A stretch of 64,000 nucleotides of DNA from Streptomyces sp. 2114.4 (lineage in GTDB: Bacteria > Actinomycetota > Actinomycetes > Streptomycetales > Streptomycetaceae), in assembly GCF_900187385.1 (NCBI RefSeq), contig NZ_FYEY01000001.1, positions 1,426,001 through 1,490,000 of the forward strand. Reading direction: 5' to 3'. Position 1 is the stretch's first letter. The number at the start of each line of letters is the position of its first letter. The notes under the pieces are model-generated. The model was given only the letters and a program-made list of their open reading frames with translations, did not search any database and was not told the origin of the DNA. Below, piece by piece: positions 17,668-28,829 of the stretch. Both the position numbers and the translations under genes were made by a program.

Positions 17668-18947
17668 GACGAGGCCTGCCTTGTCGGGGTCGGGCGGCCG
17701 GCCGCCTTGCGGAAGTCCGCCTCGATGCGGTCCGCCAGGTCCTTCGCGTCGTGGCCCAGTCCGGATTCGGCCGGGGCGGTGGTGGTACCGGGCCGGACCG
17801 CGGCCTCGGCGGGCTGTGGCGCGGTGAACGTGCGGCCGTCGGCGAACCCGGAGACGGCGTAGACGACGGCCGGGATGTCGGTGAGCACCCGCACGGTCCA
17901 GCTGGCCCGCTGGGCGGGCCCGAAGTCCTCGGCCACGGTGCCCTTGGCCGCGTACGGCAGCGGCATCAGGTCCGTGCGGGTGCCCAGGTTCTTGCTGCTG
18001 AAGCGGGTGTGGAGCGCCGTCATTGCGGCCGGGGCGGCCTTGGTGGTCTGCGCGCCGACCGTGATGACGGCGCTGCGGGTGGCGTCGACGTAGGTGGCGC
18101 GCAGCAGCCGGACACAGCCTGCCGGGGCGAGCGCGGCGGCGAGCTCGGTGTCGTAGGCGCCGGAGCAGCCGGTGTCGGGGGCGACGGCGATCCGGGTCCA
18201 GGTCCGGTCGGCGCCTCCGGGGCCGGCGCCCAGGCCTTTGACAGTGCGGGGGAAGAGCGTGTCGACGGGGGTGTCGTGCCAGACGTCGCGGCCCTTGGCG
18301 AAGACGGCCTCGGCCGTGGGTGCGGCGCCGGAGGCGTCCCCGGTGAGCCAACTTCCCGCCACCGCACCGCCGATGAGGCCGATGCCGAGGATCAGGCAGG
18401 CCGCGGCGGTGAGCACCCGGGCGCCGGGGCGGCGGAAGGGGGCGGCCGGTGCGCCGGTCCCGTGCACCGCTCCCGGGCGAGGGAGGGGAGTACGGGGCCA
18501 CGGCACCGGTGCCGGGCGCCCGGCGGTGCGTGCACCGGGGCCGCTCCACAGGTCCTGGCTGTGGGCCAGGTGGAAGGCGGCGGTGTCACGGAAGGCGGGG
18601 GGCTGCGAGGGGCCGGGGACGGCCGGTCCGGTGGGGGCCCCTCCCGTAGGGGCCGGGGAGCCGGGGGCACGGTCCGGGCGGGGCGGCAGCGGCGCGCCGG
18701 CGGCGGGGGGCCCCGCGCAAGGCGGGGCGGCGGGGCGGGGCGGCACGGGGAGCGGGCCGGTGGCGGCCGGGGCGGCGGGCGCGGACGGCGGCAGGGGTGG
18801 CATGGGCGGCACCCGGCGCAGCACGGCCGTCTGCGGGTCGTCGGCCGGCCGCGCCCCGGGTCCAGCGGCCGCGGCGGGCCGCCGGGGTGGCTTGGGGGGC
18901 ATGGGCGGGGCGGGTTGCGCATCGGCGAATTCCGCGTCGGTGCTCAC
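17664..18947 (-). CDS. Proline-rich single-pass membrane protein coupled to the mycosin
   Basis: The GTG at 18947 has GGGGGAG upstream and starts a 427-residue protein. Residues about 1-180 are proline/alanine-rich and disordered, presumably cytosolic. One transmembrane helix (about 190-212, LTAAACLILGIGLIGGAVAG) leads to an extracytoplasmic domain of about 200 residues. That domain has two cysteines (DTGCSGAYD, PAGCVRLL) likely forming a disulfide. I do not recognise the outer domain. The 4-bp overlap with the mycosin gene suggests the two proteins act together at the membrane; this one may be an adaptor or a substrate. Confidence 0.7.
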   Translation of the reverse strand: MSTDAEFADAQPAPPMPPKPPRRPAAAAGPGARPADDPQTAVLRRVPPMPPLPPSAPAAPAATGPLPVPPRPAAPPCAGPPAAGAPLPPRPDRAPGSPAPTGGAPTGPAVPGPSQPPAFRDTAAFHLAHSQDLWSGPGARTAGRPAPVPWPRTPLPRPGAVHGTGAPAAPFRRPGARVLTAAACLILGIGLIGGAVAGSWLTGDASGAAPTAEAVFAKGRDVWHDTPVDTLFPRTVKGLGAGPGGADRTWTRIAVAPDTGCSGAYDTELAAALAPAGCVRLLRATYVDATRSAVITVGAQTTKAAPAAMTALHTRFSSKNLGTRTDLMPLPYAAKGTVAEDFGPAQRASWTVRVLTDIPAVVYAVSGFADGRTFTAPQPAEAAVRPGTTTAPAESGLGHDAKDLADRIEADFRKAAGRPTPTRQASS

Positions 18948-19202
18948 CCGCGCTCCCCCTTGCGCCGCTGGCCTCCGGGCCCGATCCGCAATCGGGGCAC
19001 GGTGGTTCGTATCCGGACAACACGCCGCTGACCTGCTGGTTGCGGTGTTCGAGTCACTGTAAGCGCTGACGCCGTCGGTGCTCCAACCCATGTCCGCTCT
19101 GTCGCAAACTCCCCTCTACCCGCCGGTAGGGGCATCTCCCCCAGTGGCAGGGGCGCCGACCGCGCCCTTTTGGCAGGGGGGAAGCTCTGGCAGGCTGCGG
19201 CC
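18948..19202. other. Divergent promoter region
   Basis: This 255-bp spacer separates the mycosin operon from the PLP-enzyme gene. A short inverted repeat CTACC-CGCC-GGTAG at 19116-19129, flanked by CCC and GGG, is a possible operator. No further gene is seen. Confidence 0.4.
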
Positions 19203-20456
19203 ATGCCCCCGCACACAGTCGAAACCCCTGACGGCACGGCCCCTCACCGGGCCCACCACCCGGCCGGTCAGACCCCGTTCGACCGGGCCACCGCCCATCT
19301 CGACGCGCCGCTGGCCGTCGTCGATCTGCAGGCCTTCGACGCCAACGCCGCCGATCTGGTGCGCCGTTCGAAGGGCAAGCCGATCCGGGTGGCGAGCAAG
19401 TCGGTGCGCTGCCGGGCGTTGCTGGAGCGGGTGCTGGCGCGCGACGGCTTCGCGGGGATCATGAGTTTCACGCTCGCCGAGTCGCTGTGGCTGGCGCGCT
19501 CGGGCTTCCCGGACGTCCTGCTGGCCTATCCGTCGGTGGACCGGGCGGGCTTCGCCGAGCTGACCGGCGACGCGCACCTCGCGGCCGCGGTGACGGTGAT
19601 GGTCGACGACCCGGTACAGCTGGATCTGATCGACGCGGCCCGGCCGGCCGGCGGGGCGGGTGAGGAGGTGCGGGTGTGCCTGGAACTCGACACCTCCTAC
19701 CGGCTGATGGGCGGGAAGGTGCGGGTCGGTGCCCGCCGTTCACCGCTGCGGACGCCCGACCGGCTGGCGGCGCTGGCCCGGACGGTGGTGCGCCGCCCCG
19801 GTTTCCGGCTGGTGGGGCTGATGGCGTACGAGGGGCATGTGGCCGGTGTGGGCGACGACGTCGCCGGCAAGCCGGTGTTCTCGCGGACGATCCGGATGAT
19901 GCAGGCGGCGGCCCGCAAGGAGCTGGCGCGGCGCCGCTGGGAGGCGGTACGGGCGGTACGGGCGGTGGCACCGCGCCTGGAGTTCGTCAACGGCGGCGGG
20001 ACCGGCAGTGTGCAGCACACCGCGGCGGAGGCGGCGGTCACCGAGATCGCGGCCGGGTCGGGGCTGTATGTGCCCCGGCTGTTCGACAACTTCCGTTCGT
20101 TCAGCGGTCGTCCGGCGGCGCTGTTCGCCCAGCCCGTGGTGCGCCGCCCGGGCCCCGGGGTGGTCACGGTGCTGGGCGGCGGCTATCCGGCGTCAGGGGT
20201 GGCGGGTCCCGACCGGCTGCCGGTGCCGTATCTGCCGGCCGGGCTGCGCTACGACCCGCAGGAGGGCCCCGGCGAGGTGCAGACGCCGTTGCTGGGTCCG
20301 GCCGCCGACGGTCTGCGGATCGGCGACAAGGTGTGGTTCCGGCACGCCAAGGCCGGTGAACTGTGTGAGCGGTTCGACCAGCTGCAGTTGATCGACGGGG
20401 AGCGGGTGGTGGGGACGGTGCCGACGTACCGCGGGGAGGGCCGCACCTTTCTCTGA
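19203..20456 (+). CDS. PLP-dependent alanine-racemase-fold enzyme (amino acid deaminase/aldolase type)
   Basis: The 417-residue protein has the fold-type III barrel seen in D-threonine aldolases and related enzymes. The probable PLP lysine lies in RVASKSVRCR at about residues 62-71. LMAYEGHVAG and FVNGGGTGS supply cofactor-phosphate contacts, and a C-terminal beta domain contains HAKAGELCERFD with histidine and cysteine as possible metal ligands. The substrate is probably a D- or beta-hydroxy amino acid, but this cannot be fixed by eye. ATG 19203 is the likely start; a TTG at 19170 is an alternative and neither has a strong ribosome site. It is monocistronic. Confidence 0.75.
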   Translation: MPPHTVETPDGTAPHRAHHPAGQTPFDRATAHLDAPLAVVDLQAFDANAADLVRRSKGKPIRVASKSVRCRALLERVLARDGFAGIMSFTLAESLWLARSGFPDVLLAYPSVDRAGFAELTGDAHLAAAVTVMVDDPVQLDLIDAARPAGGAGEEVRVCLELDTSYRLMGGKVRVGARRSPLRTPDRLAALARTVVRRPGFRLVGLMAYEGHVAGVGDDVAGKPVFSRTIRMMQAAARKELARRRWEAVRAVRAVAPRLEFVNGGGTGSVQHTAAEAAVTEIAAGSGLYVPRLFDNFRSFSGRPAALFAQPVVRRPGPGVVTVLGGGYPASGVAGPDRLPVPYLPAGLRYDPQEGPGEVQTPLLGPAADGLRIGDKVWFRHAKAGELCERFDQLQLIDGERVVGTVPTYRGEGRTFL

Positions 20457-20470
20457 CCGGTGCGGCCCTC
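20436..20470. terminator. Bidirectional terminator overlapping a stop codon
   Basis: A perfect 12-bp stem (20436-20447 with 20459-20470) spans the TGA of the PLP enzyme gene and faces the end of the phosphatase gene. Confidence 0.7.
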
Positions 20471-20490
20471 CCCCGTACGGAGCCGGTGGC

Positions 20491-21759
<1,269 letters not shown>

Positions 21760-21871
21760 GGAACGCACTCCTGTCGAACGAAGAATCGAAGGCGGAGGCT
21801 AGCGCACGGCGGCCGGGCGTGGTGCGAATCCCGGCCGCCATGACGCTGAAGTGGAGGTGAACAACCAGTGG

Positions 21872-22657
21872 TTACACCGGGGTGACGTACGCGCCCGCGA
21901 TGCCTCCGTCGACCAGGAATTCGGCGGCGTTGACGAACGAGGAGTCGTCGCTGGCGAGGAAGGCGACGGCGGAGGCGATCTCCTCGGGCTCGGCGAACCG
22001 GCCGACGGGGACGTGCACCAGGCGGCGCGCGGCGCGCTCGGGGTCCTTGGCGAACAGCTCCTGCAGCAGCGGGGTGTTGACCGGTCCCGGGCACAGGGCG
22101 TTGACCCGGATGCCCTCGCGGGCGAACTGCACGCCCAGTTCACGGGACATGGACAGCACGCCGCCCTTGGAGGCGGTGTAGCTGATCTGCGAGGTGGCGG
22201 CGCCCATCACGGCCACGAAGGACGCGGTGTTGATGATGGAGCCACGGCCCTGGTCGCGCATGTAGGGCAGGGCGTGCTTGCAGCAGAGGTAGACCGAGGT
22301 GAGGTTGACCTCCTGGACGCGCTTCCAGGCGTCCAGGCCGGTGGTGAGGATCGAGTCGTCGTCGTCCGGGGAGATCCCGGCGTTGTTGAAGGCGATGTCG
22401 ACCGAGCCGTAGGTGTCGAAGGCGGTCTTGTACAGCGCCTCGACCTGGTCGGAGTCGGTCACGTCGACCTGGACGAAGAGGCCGCCGACCTCGGCGGCCG
22501 CGGCCTTGCCCGCCGTCTCGTCGATGTCGGCACAGACGACGTTGGCGCCTTCGGAGGCCAGTCGGCGGGCGGTGGCCAGGCCGATGCCGCTGCCGGCACC
22601 GGTGATCACGGCGGTACGGCCGACGAGGCGGCGGCACACTGCGGTCTGCTCGGTCAC
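21872..22657 (-). CDS. Short-chain dehydrogenase, probable gamma-glutamylethanolamide dehydrogenase
   Basis: The 261-residue SDR has the cofactor motif TGAGSGIG (19-26), an acidic residue after beta-2 (ADID, so NAD is likely), NNAG (91-94) and the catalytic Ser146, Tyr160 and Lys164. Its GTG overlaps the TGA of the aldehyde dehydrogenase, so the two are coupled. In this cluster a dehydrogenase is needed to oxidise the alcohol of gamma-glutamylethanolamide to the aldehyde. I assign that step from position; the fold alone would only say SDR. It is the last gene of the minus-strand operon. Confidence 0.8.
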   Translation of the reverse strand: MTEQTAVCRRLVGRTAVITGAGSGIGLATARRLASEGANVVCADIDETAGKAAAAEVGGLFVQVDVTDSDQVEALYKTAFDTYGSVDIAFNNAGISPDDDDSILTTGLDAWKRVQEVNLTSVYLCCKHALPYMRDQGRGSIINTASFVAVMGAATSQISYTASKGGVLSMSRELGVQFAREGIRVNALCPGPVNTPLLQELFAKDPERAARRLVHVPVGRFAEPEEIASAVAFLASDDSSFVNAAEFLVDGGIAGAYVTPV

Positions 22658-24024
22658 TTGGTCTCCTCGGTGCTGATGAAGATGTTCTTGGTCTCGGTGA
22701 ACGCGGTCAGTGCGTCCGGGCCCAGCTCACGGCCGAGACCGGACTGCTTGAACCCGCCGAAGGGGGTCCAGTAGCGCACGGCGCTGTGGGAGTTGACGGA
22801 GAGGTTGCCGGCCGCGACGCCGCGCGAGACCCGCAGGGCGCGGCCGACGTCACGGGTCCACAGCGAGCCGGCCAGGCCGTAGTCGCCGGCGTTGGCGAGC
22901 CGGACGGCGTCGGCCTCGTCGTCGAAGGGCAGGACGACGGCGACCGGGCCGAAGATCTCCTCGACGGCCGTACGGTCCTCGGGGCGGCCCTCCAGGACGG
23001 TGGCCGGGTACCAGAAGCCCTTGCCGGCGGGCGCCTCGCCGCGGATGGCCGCCGGGGCGTCCTCGGGGACGAAGGACCGTACGCGCTCGCGCTGGGCGGC
23101 GGAGATCAGCGGCCCCATCTGGGTGTCCGGATCGGCCGGGTCGCCGACGGTGAACGCCTTGACCGCGGGCTCCAGCAGCTCCAGGAAGCGGTCGTAGACG
23201 GAGCGCTGGACGAGGATGCGGCTGCGGGCGCAGCAGTCCTGGCCGGTGTTGTCGAGGAAGGAGCCGGGGGCGGCGGCCGCCGCGGCCTCGATGTCCGCGT
23301 CGGCGAAGACGATGTTGGGGCTCTTGCCGCCGAGTTCCAGGGTGAGCCGCTTGGTCTGCGCCGCGCAGCGGGCGGCGATCTGCCGGCCGGTGGTGGTGGA
23401 GCCGGTGAAGACGACCTTGGCGACGCCGGGGTGGTCGACCAGCGCGGTGCCGGTGACCGGTCCCTCGCCGGGCAGGACCTGGAACAGACCCTCGGGGAGC
23501 CCGGCCTCCAGGGCGAGTTCGCCGAGCCGGAGTGCGGTGAGCGGGGTGGTCTCGGCGGGCTTGAGGAGAACGGCGTTGCCGGCCGCGAGCGCGGGGGCGG
23601 TGCCCCAGGCGGCGATCGGCATCGGGAAGTTCCAGGGCGCGATGACGGCGACCACGCCCAGCGGCTCCTGGACGGTGAGGTTCAGGCCGCCGGCGACCGG
23701 AATCTGGGTGCCGGTCAGCCGCTCCACTCCCCCGGCCGCGTAGTGCAGCAGGTCGCGGACGTTGCCCGCTTCCCACCGGGCGTTGCCCAGCGGGTGGCCG
23801 GCCTCCTTGAGTTCGAGGGCGGCAAGCGGCTCGATGTGCGCGTCGACGACGTCGGCGAAGCGGCGCAGGATGCGGGCCCGGTCGCCGGGTGCCACCGCGG
23901 CCCAGGCCTCCTGGGCGGCCGCGGCGCGGCGGACCGCCGCGTCGACCTCTTCGGGAGAGGTGGTGGGGACGGTGGCCACCACCTCCTCGGTCGCCGGGTT
24001 GAGAATCTTCAGCTCGTGCAACAC
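22654..24024 (-). CDS. Aldehyde dehydrogenase of the glutamylated ethanolamine pathway
   Basis: I start it at GTG 24024, where AAGGAA lies 6 nt upstream; no ATG is near. The 456-residue enzyme has the NAD-binding Rossmann stretch VFTGSTTTG, catalytic Glu230 (LELGGK) and the nucleophile Cys264 in GQDCC. The C-terminal part ends PFGGFKQSGLGRELG. It begins 10 bp after glnA4 and ends in overlap with the SDR gene. The expected reaction is gamma-glutamyl-aminoacetaldehyde to the acid. This is inferred from context; the family also includes betaine and aminobutyraldehyde dehydrogenases. Confidence 0.85.
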   Translation of the reverse strand: MLHELKILNPATEEVVATVPTTSPEEVDAAVRRAAAAQEAWAAVAPGDRARILRRFADVVDAHIEPLAALELKEAGHPLGNARWEAGNVRDLLHYAAGGVERLTGTQIPVAGGLNLTVQEPLGVVAVIAPWNFPMPIAAWGTAPALAAGNAVLLKPAETTPLTALRLGELALEAGLPEGLFQVLPGEGPVTGTALVDHPGVAKVVFTGSTTTGRQIAARCAAQTKRLTLELGGKSPNIVFADADIEAAAAAAPGSFLDNTGQDCCARSRILVQRSVYDRFLELLEPAVKAFTVGDPADPDTQMGPLISAAQRERVRSFVPEDAPAAIRGEAPAGKGFWYPATVLEGRPEDRTAVEEIFGPVAVVLPFDDEADAVRLANAGDYGLAGSLWTRDVGRALRVSRGVAAGNLSVNSHSAVRYWTPFGGFKQSGLGRELGPDALTAFTETKNIFISTEETK

Positions 24025-24034
24025 GTGCGGTTCC

Positions 24035-25402
24035 TTACATGCGCTCGAAGGAGCGGAAGCGCTCCCAGTCCGTGACGGCGGCGTCGTAGGCGTCCTGTTC
24101 GACGCGGGCCATGTGGCGGTAGTGGTCGACGACCTCGTCGCCGAACGCGGCCCGGGCGATCGGGCTGCGCTCCCACAGCTCGGCGGCCTCGCGCAGGGTG
24201 GTGGGGACATGGGCGGCATCGCCGGTGTAGGCGTTGCCGGTGGTCGCCTCGGGGAGTTCGAGCTCGTGCTCTATGCCGTAGAGACCGGCCGCGACCATGC
24301 CGGCGACCGCGAGGTAGGGGTTCACATCGCCGCCGGGCAGACGGTTCTCCAGCCGGTGGGCGCGGCCGTGGCCGACCACCCGCAGGGCGCAGGTGCGGTT
24401 GTCGGGGCCCCAGGCGACGGCGGTGGGCGCGAAGGAGCCGGGGCGGAAGCGCTTGTAGGAGTTGATGTTGGGCGCGTAGAGGAGCGTGAAGTCCCGCATC
24501 GCCGCGACCTGGCCCGCCAGGAAGTGCTGCATGGTCTTCGACATGCCGTACGGGCCGTCGTCGTCGGCCAGCACCGGGCGGCCGTCCTCGTCCTGCAGCG
24601 AGAGGTGGATGTGACAGGAGTTGCCCTCGCGCTCGTCGTACTTCGCCATGAAGGTGAGCGACATGCCCTCCTGCGCGGCGATCTCCTTGGCGCCGGTCTT
24701 GTAGATGGCGTGCTGGTCGCAGGTGGTGAGCGCCTCGTCGTAGACGAACACGATCTCGTGCTGGCCGAGGTTGCACTTGCCCTTGGCGGACTCGACGGTC
24801 ATGCCGGCCGCGCCCATCTCGTTGCGGATCCGGCGCAGGACGGGCTCGACCCGGCCGGTGCCGAGGACGGAGTAGTCGCCGTTCCACTGGTTGGCGGGGT
24901 TCATCTCGCGGTAGCCGCGGGACCAGGCGTCCTCGTAGGAGTCCTTGAAGAGCATGAACTCCAGCTCGGTGCCGGCGTAGGCGCTCCAGCCGCGCTCGGC
25001 GAGCCGGTCGAGCTGGCGGCGCAGGATCTGCCGGGGCGAGGCGGCGACCGGGGAGCGGTCGTGCCAGGCGAGGTCGGCGGTGATCAGGGCGGTGCCGGGG
25101 TTCCAGGGGGTGCGGCGCAGCGTGCCGGGGTCGCCGTGCATGGCGAAGTCGCCGTAGCCGCGCTCCCAGGAGGACATCGCGTAGCCCTCGACGGTGTTGA
25201 GGTCGACGTCGACGGCGAGGAGGTAGTTGCAGCCCTCCGTGCCGTGGTCGAGGACGGTGTCGAGGAAGTATCGGGCCGCGAACCGCTTGCCCTGGAGCCT
25301 GCCTTGCATATCGGTGAAGGCGAGGACGACAGTGTCGATCTCCCCGGCGTCGACGAGGACCCTGAGCTCCTCGACGGAGAGTGGGGGCGTGCGGTCTGCC
25401 AC
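24035..25402 (-). CDS. glnA4: Gamma-glutamylethanolamide synthetase, glutamine synthetase-like
   Basis: GTG 25402, 7 nt after AGGAGG, starts a 455-residue glutamine synthetase-like protein. Glutamate and metal ligands are in YAGTELEF (142-149), GQHE (213-216) and CHIHLS (263-268). PNINSYKRF and PDNRT (333-337) bind substrate and ATP, and ENRLPGGDVNPY is near 352-363. It lacks features expected of the nitrogen-assimilating GlnA and belongs with GlnA2/3/4-type enzymes that join glutamate to amines. In S. coelicolor GlnA4 acts on ethanolamine, and its gene sits in the same neighbourhood downstream of infC. The adjoining ethanolamine-type permease supports that substrate. It leads the glnA4-ALDH-SDR operon. 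Confidence 0.85.
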   Translation of the reverse strand: MADRTPPLSVEELRVLVDAGEIDTVVLAFTDMQGRLQGKRFAARYFLDTVLDHGTEGCNYLLAVDVDLNTVEGYAMSSWERGYGDFAMHGDPGTLRRTPWNPGTALITADLAWHDRSPVAASPRQILRRQLDRLAERGWSAYAGTELEFMLFKDSYEDAWSRGYREMNPANQWNGDYSVLGTGRVEPVLRRIRNEMGAAGMTVESAKGKCNLGQHEIVFVYDEALTTCDQHAIYKTGAKEIAAQEGMSLTFMAKYDEREGNSCHIHLSLQDEDGRPVLADDDGPYGMSKTMQHFLAGQVAAMRDFTLLYAPNINSYKRFRPGSFAPTAVAWGPDNRTCALRVVGHGRAHRLENRLPGGDVNPYLAVAGMVAAGLYGIEHELELPEATTGNAYTGDAAHVPTTLREAAELWERSPIARAAFGDEVVDHYRHMARVEQDAYDAAVTDWERFRSFERM

Positions 25403-25435
25403 GGTGTTGCCTCCTGTCACTGCATCCGGAGGTCA

Positions 25436-25457
25436 TAAGGTAGGCACACGAACCATT
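25436..25457. promoter_or_regulatory. Operator candidate AAGGT-N10-ACC, glnA4 side
   Basis: TAAGGT, a 10-bp spacer and ACCATT lie in the 73-bp gap between glnA4 and the divergent GntR gene. The same arrangement, as a perfect repeat, lies before the permease at 26298-26325. The spacers also share A-x-GC at their left. It is a likely site for the GntR regulator encoded next to it. Confidence 0.5.
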
Positions 25458-25475
25458 GATTGGGAAGGGGTATCG

Positions 25476-26207
25476 ATGGACGGTGCGGCGGACCGGCTGG
25501 CACCCGTACTGCGACCGGTGCGGGCGGGCAACGGTTTCGAGGAGGCACTGGAGCAGATACTCCAGGTCGTCCGGCTCGGCCTGGTACCCCAGGGCGAACG
25601 GCTGCCCGCCGAGCGCGAGTTGGCCGAGCGGCTGCAGATCAGCCGGGTCACCCTGCGCGAGGTGCTGAAGGTGCTGCAGGACGAGGGCCTGGTGGAGAGC
25701 CGGCGCGGGCGCTACGGCGGCACCTTCGTCCGGCTGCGCACGGAGAATCCCGACGAGGCGGAGCTGCGCCGCAGGATCGAGAAGATCGACGTCGAGGACA
25801 CCCTGCGCTTCCGGGAGGTGCTGGAGGTGGGCGCGGCCGGGCTGTGCGCGGCCCACGGGCTCGGTGACCAGCAGAGCGACCGGCTGCGGGCGGCCCTCGC
25901 GGCGACCCAGGACGCACCGCTCGCCGACTACCGCCGGCGCGACACCCTGCTGCATCTGACCCTCGCGGAGCTGTCCGGGTCGGCGTCGCTGGCGGCGCAG
26001 TACGCGGCGGTGCGGGCACGGGTGAACGACCTCCTGGACTGCATTCCGCTGCTGGTGCGGAACCTGGAACACTCGCAGACCCAGCACACGGCGCTGGTGG
26101 AGGCGGTGCTGGAGGGCGATGCGGACGGTGCGCGCGAGGTGATGCGCGAGCACTGCTGCGGGACCGCGGCGCTGCTGCGGGGCTTCCTGACCGCCCCCTC
26201 CCCCTGA
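25476..26207 (+). CDS. GntR/FadR-family regulator of the ethanolamine genes
   Basis: From ATG 25476, behind GAAGGGG, the protein is 243 residues. An N-terminal winged helix (about 15-80) contains PAERELAERLQISRVTLREV and LVESRRGRYGGTFVR, typical of FadR-type GntR proteins. A C-terminal all-helical FCD domain (about 100-235) has histidines and acidic residues suited to bind a metal and a carboxylate or amide effector. It is divergent from glnA4 and precedes the permease gene by 149 bp. It probably represses both promoters through the AGGT-N10-ACC sites; a regulator at this place has been linked to ethanolamine and polyamine use in S. coelicolor. Confidence 0.85.
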   Translation: MDGAADRLAPVLRPVRAGNGFEEALEQILQVVRLGLVPQGERLPAERELAERLQISRVTLREVLKVLQDEGLVESRRGRYGGTFVRLRTENPDEAELRRRIEKIDVEDTLRFREVLEVGAAGLCAAHGLGDQQSDRLRAALAATQDAPLADYRRRDTLLHLTLAELSGSASLAAQYAAVRARVNDLLDCIPLLVRNLEHSQTQHTALVEAVLEGDADGAREVMREHCCGTAALLRGFLTAPSP

Positions 26208-26297
26208 CCGCACCGTCACCCTGAGCGCCCGCCCGGGGACCGTGCGCGCGCGTTCACCATTCTTTTACGTACAGGTCTTGCGCCGAGGCGACCCGCC

Positions 26298-26325
26298 AGC
26301 AAAGGTATGCGGCTAAACCTTTGCT
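26298..26325. promoter_or_regulatory. Operator candidate, perfect inverted repeat before the permease
   Basis: AGCAAAGGT (26298-26306) and ACCTTTGCT (26317-26325) form a perfect 9-bp repeat with a 10-bp spacer. It lies 31 bp upstream of the permease ATG, so a bound protein would block transcription or initiation. Its core matches the glnA4-side site at 25436-25457. Confidence 0.6.
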
Positions 26326-26356
26326 CGTTATCCCCTCGGCGAGGCAGGAGCGGCTC

Positions 26357-27844
<1,488 letters not shown>

Positions 27845-27967
27845 CCGGCACCCCGGGACGCACGCCATGGCCGGCCGGCACCCCCGGCCGGCCCCGTCCG
27901 TCCCCGCACCACCCGCACTCACTCACGCGCCCCACCGCCCCCACCGACCCACGGAGGACCGCACCCC

Positions 27968-28666
27968 ATGTCCCAGCCCCTCATCGGCATCAGCACGTAC
28001 CAGGAAGAGGCCCGGTGGGGGGTGTGGGCCCTGCCCGCCGCGCTGGTGCCCGCCGGCTATCCGAAGCTGGTGCAGCGCTCGGGCGGGCTGGCCGCGCTGC
28101 TGCCACCGGGCGATCCGGACACGGCGGCCGCGGCCGTGGCCCGCCTGGACGGGCTGGTGATCGCCGGCGGCGCGGATGTGCAGCCGGCGCGCTACGGCGC
28201 GGAGCCGCACCCCAGGACGGGTCCGCCCGCCCTGGACCGGGACGCCTGGGAACTGGCCCTGATCGAGGCCGCCTTGGCGGGCGGCGTACCGCTGCTGGGC
28301 ATCTGTCGCGGCCTCCAGCTGCTGAACGTGGTCCTGGGCGGCACCCTCGTCCAGCACCTCGACGGGCATGCCGGAGCGCCCGGCGTCTTCGACCGGCACG
28401 ACATCAAACCGGTCCCCGGGACGCTGCTGGGCCGGACGCTGCCCGAGCCGGTCTCCGTGCCGACCTACCACCACCAGGCCGTGGACCGGCTCGGCCGCGG
28501 ACTGGTGCCGTCCGCCTACGCGGAGGACGGCACCATCGAGGCGGTGGAACTCCCTGGCGCGTACGGCTTCACCCTGGCGGTGCAGTGGCACCCGGAGGCC
28601 GGGGACGACACCCGGGTGATGGAGGCCCTGGTGGCGGCGGCGCGCGAGGCAGCCGCCACCACGTGA
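27968..28666 (+). CDS. Gamma-glutamyl hydrolase, class I glutamine amidotransferase type (PuuD-like)
   Basis: The 232-residue protein opens MSQPLIGISTY, typical of the peptidase C26/PuuD group. The triad is Cys113 (LGICRGLQ), His208 and Glu210 (QWHPE). PuuD-type enzymes cleave gamma-glutamyl amides such as gamma-glutamyl-GABA. In this cluster it should release glutamate from the final glutamylated acid, presumably giving glycine. The specific product is inferred. It follows the permease in the same direction and probably belongs to its operon. Confidence 0.88.
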   Translation: MSQPLIGISTYQEEARWGVWALPAALVPAGYPKLVQRSGGLAALLPPGDPDTAAAAVARLDGLVIAGGADVQPARYGAEPHPRTGPPALDRDAWELALIEAALAGGVPLLGICRGLQLLNVVLGGTLVQHLDGHAGAPGVFDRHDIKPVPGTLLGRTLPEPVSVPTYHHQAVDRLGRGLVPSAYAEDGTIEAVELPGAYGFTLAVQWHPEAGDDTRVMEALVAAAREAAATT

Positions 28667-28694
28667 CGGGGGCGTGCCGGGCCGTCGGCGGCCC

Positions 28695-28829
28695 GCGGGC
28701 CCGGCACGTTCAGGACACCCCACGGGCCCGGCACCCCCAGGACGACCCGTGCGCCCGGCACCCCCAAGGCGCCCCACGGGCCCGGCACCTTCAAGGCGCC
28801 CCGTGCGCCCGGCCCGCTCAGGACGCCCC
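28695..28829. repeat. Tandem repeat, five 27-bp units
   Basis: Five consecutive 27-bp units start at 28695, 28722, 28749, 28776 and 28803. Each contains GCCCGGC near its left and CAGGAC or CAAGGC near its right. The last unit enters the 3' end of the LysR gene by 12 bp and includes its stop. The repeat fills the gap between two convergent genes and may act as a terminator region or be a variable-number repeat. Confidence 0.8.

Noticed and set aside
26208..26297. GlnR nitrogen box upstream of the permease
   Set aside because: TTTACGTAC near 26266 hints at one half but the second half at the right spacing is missing.
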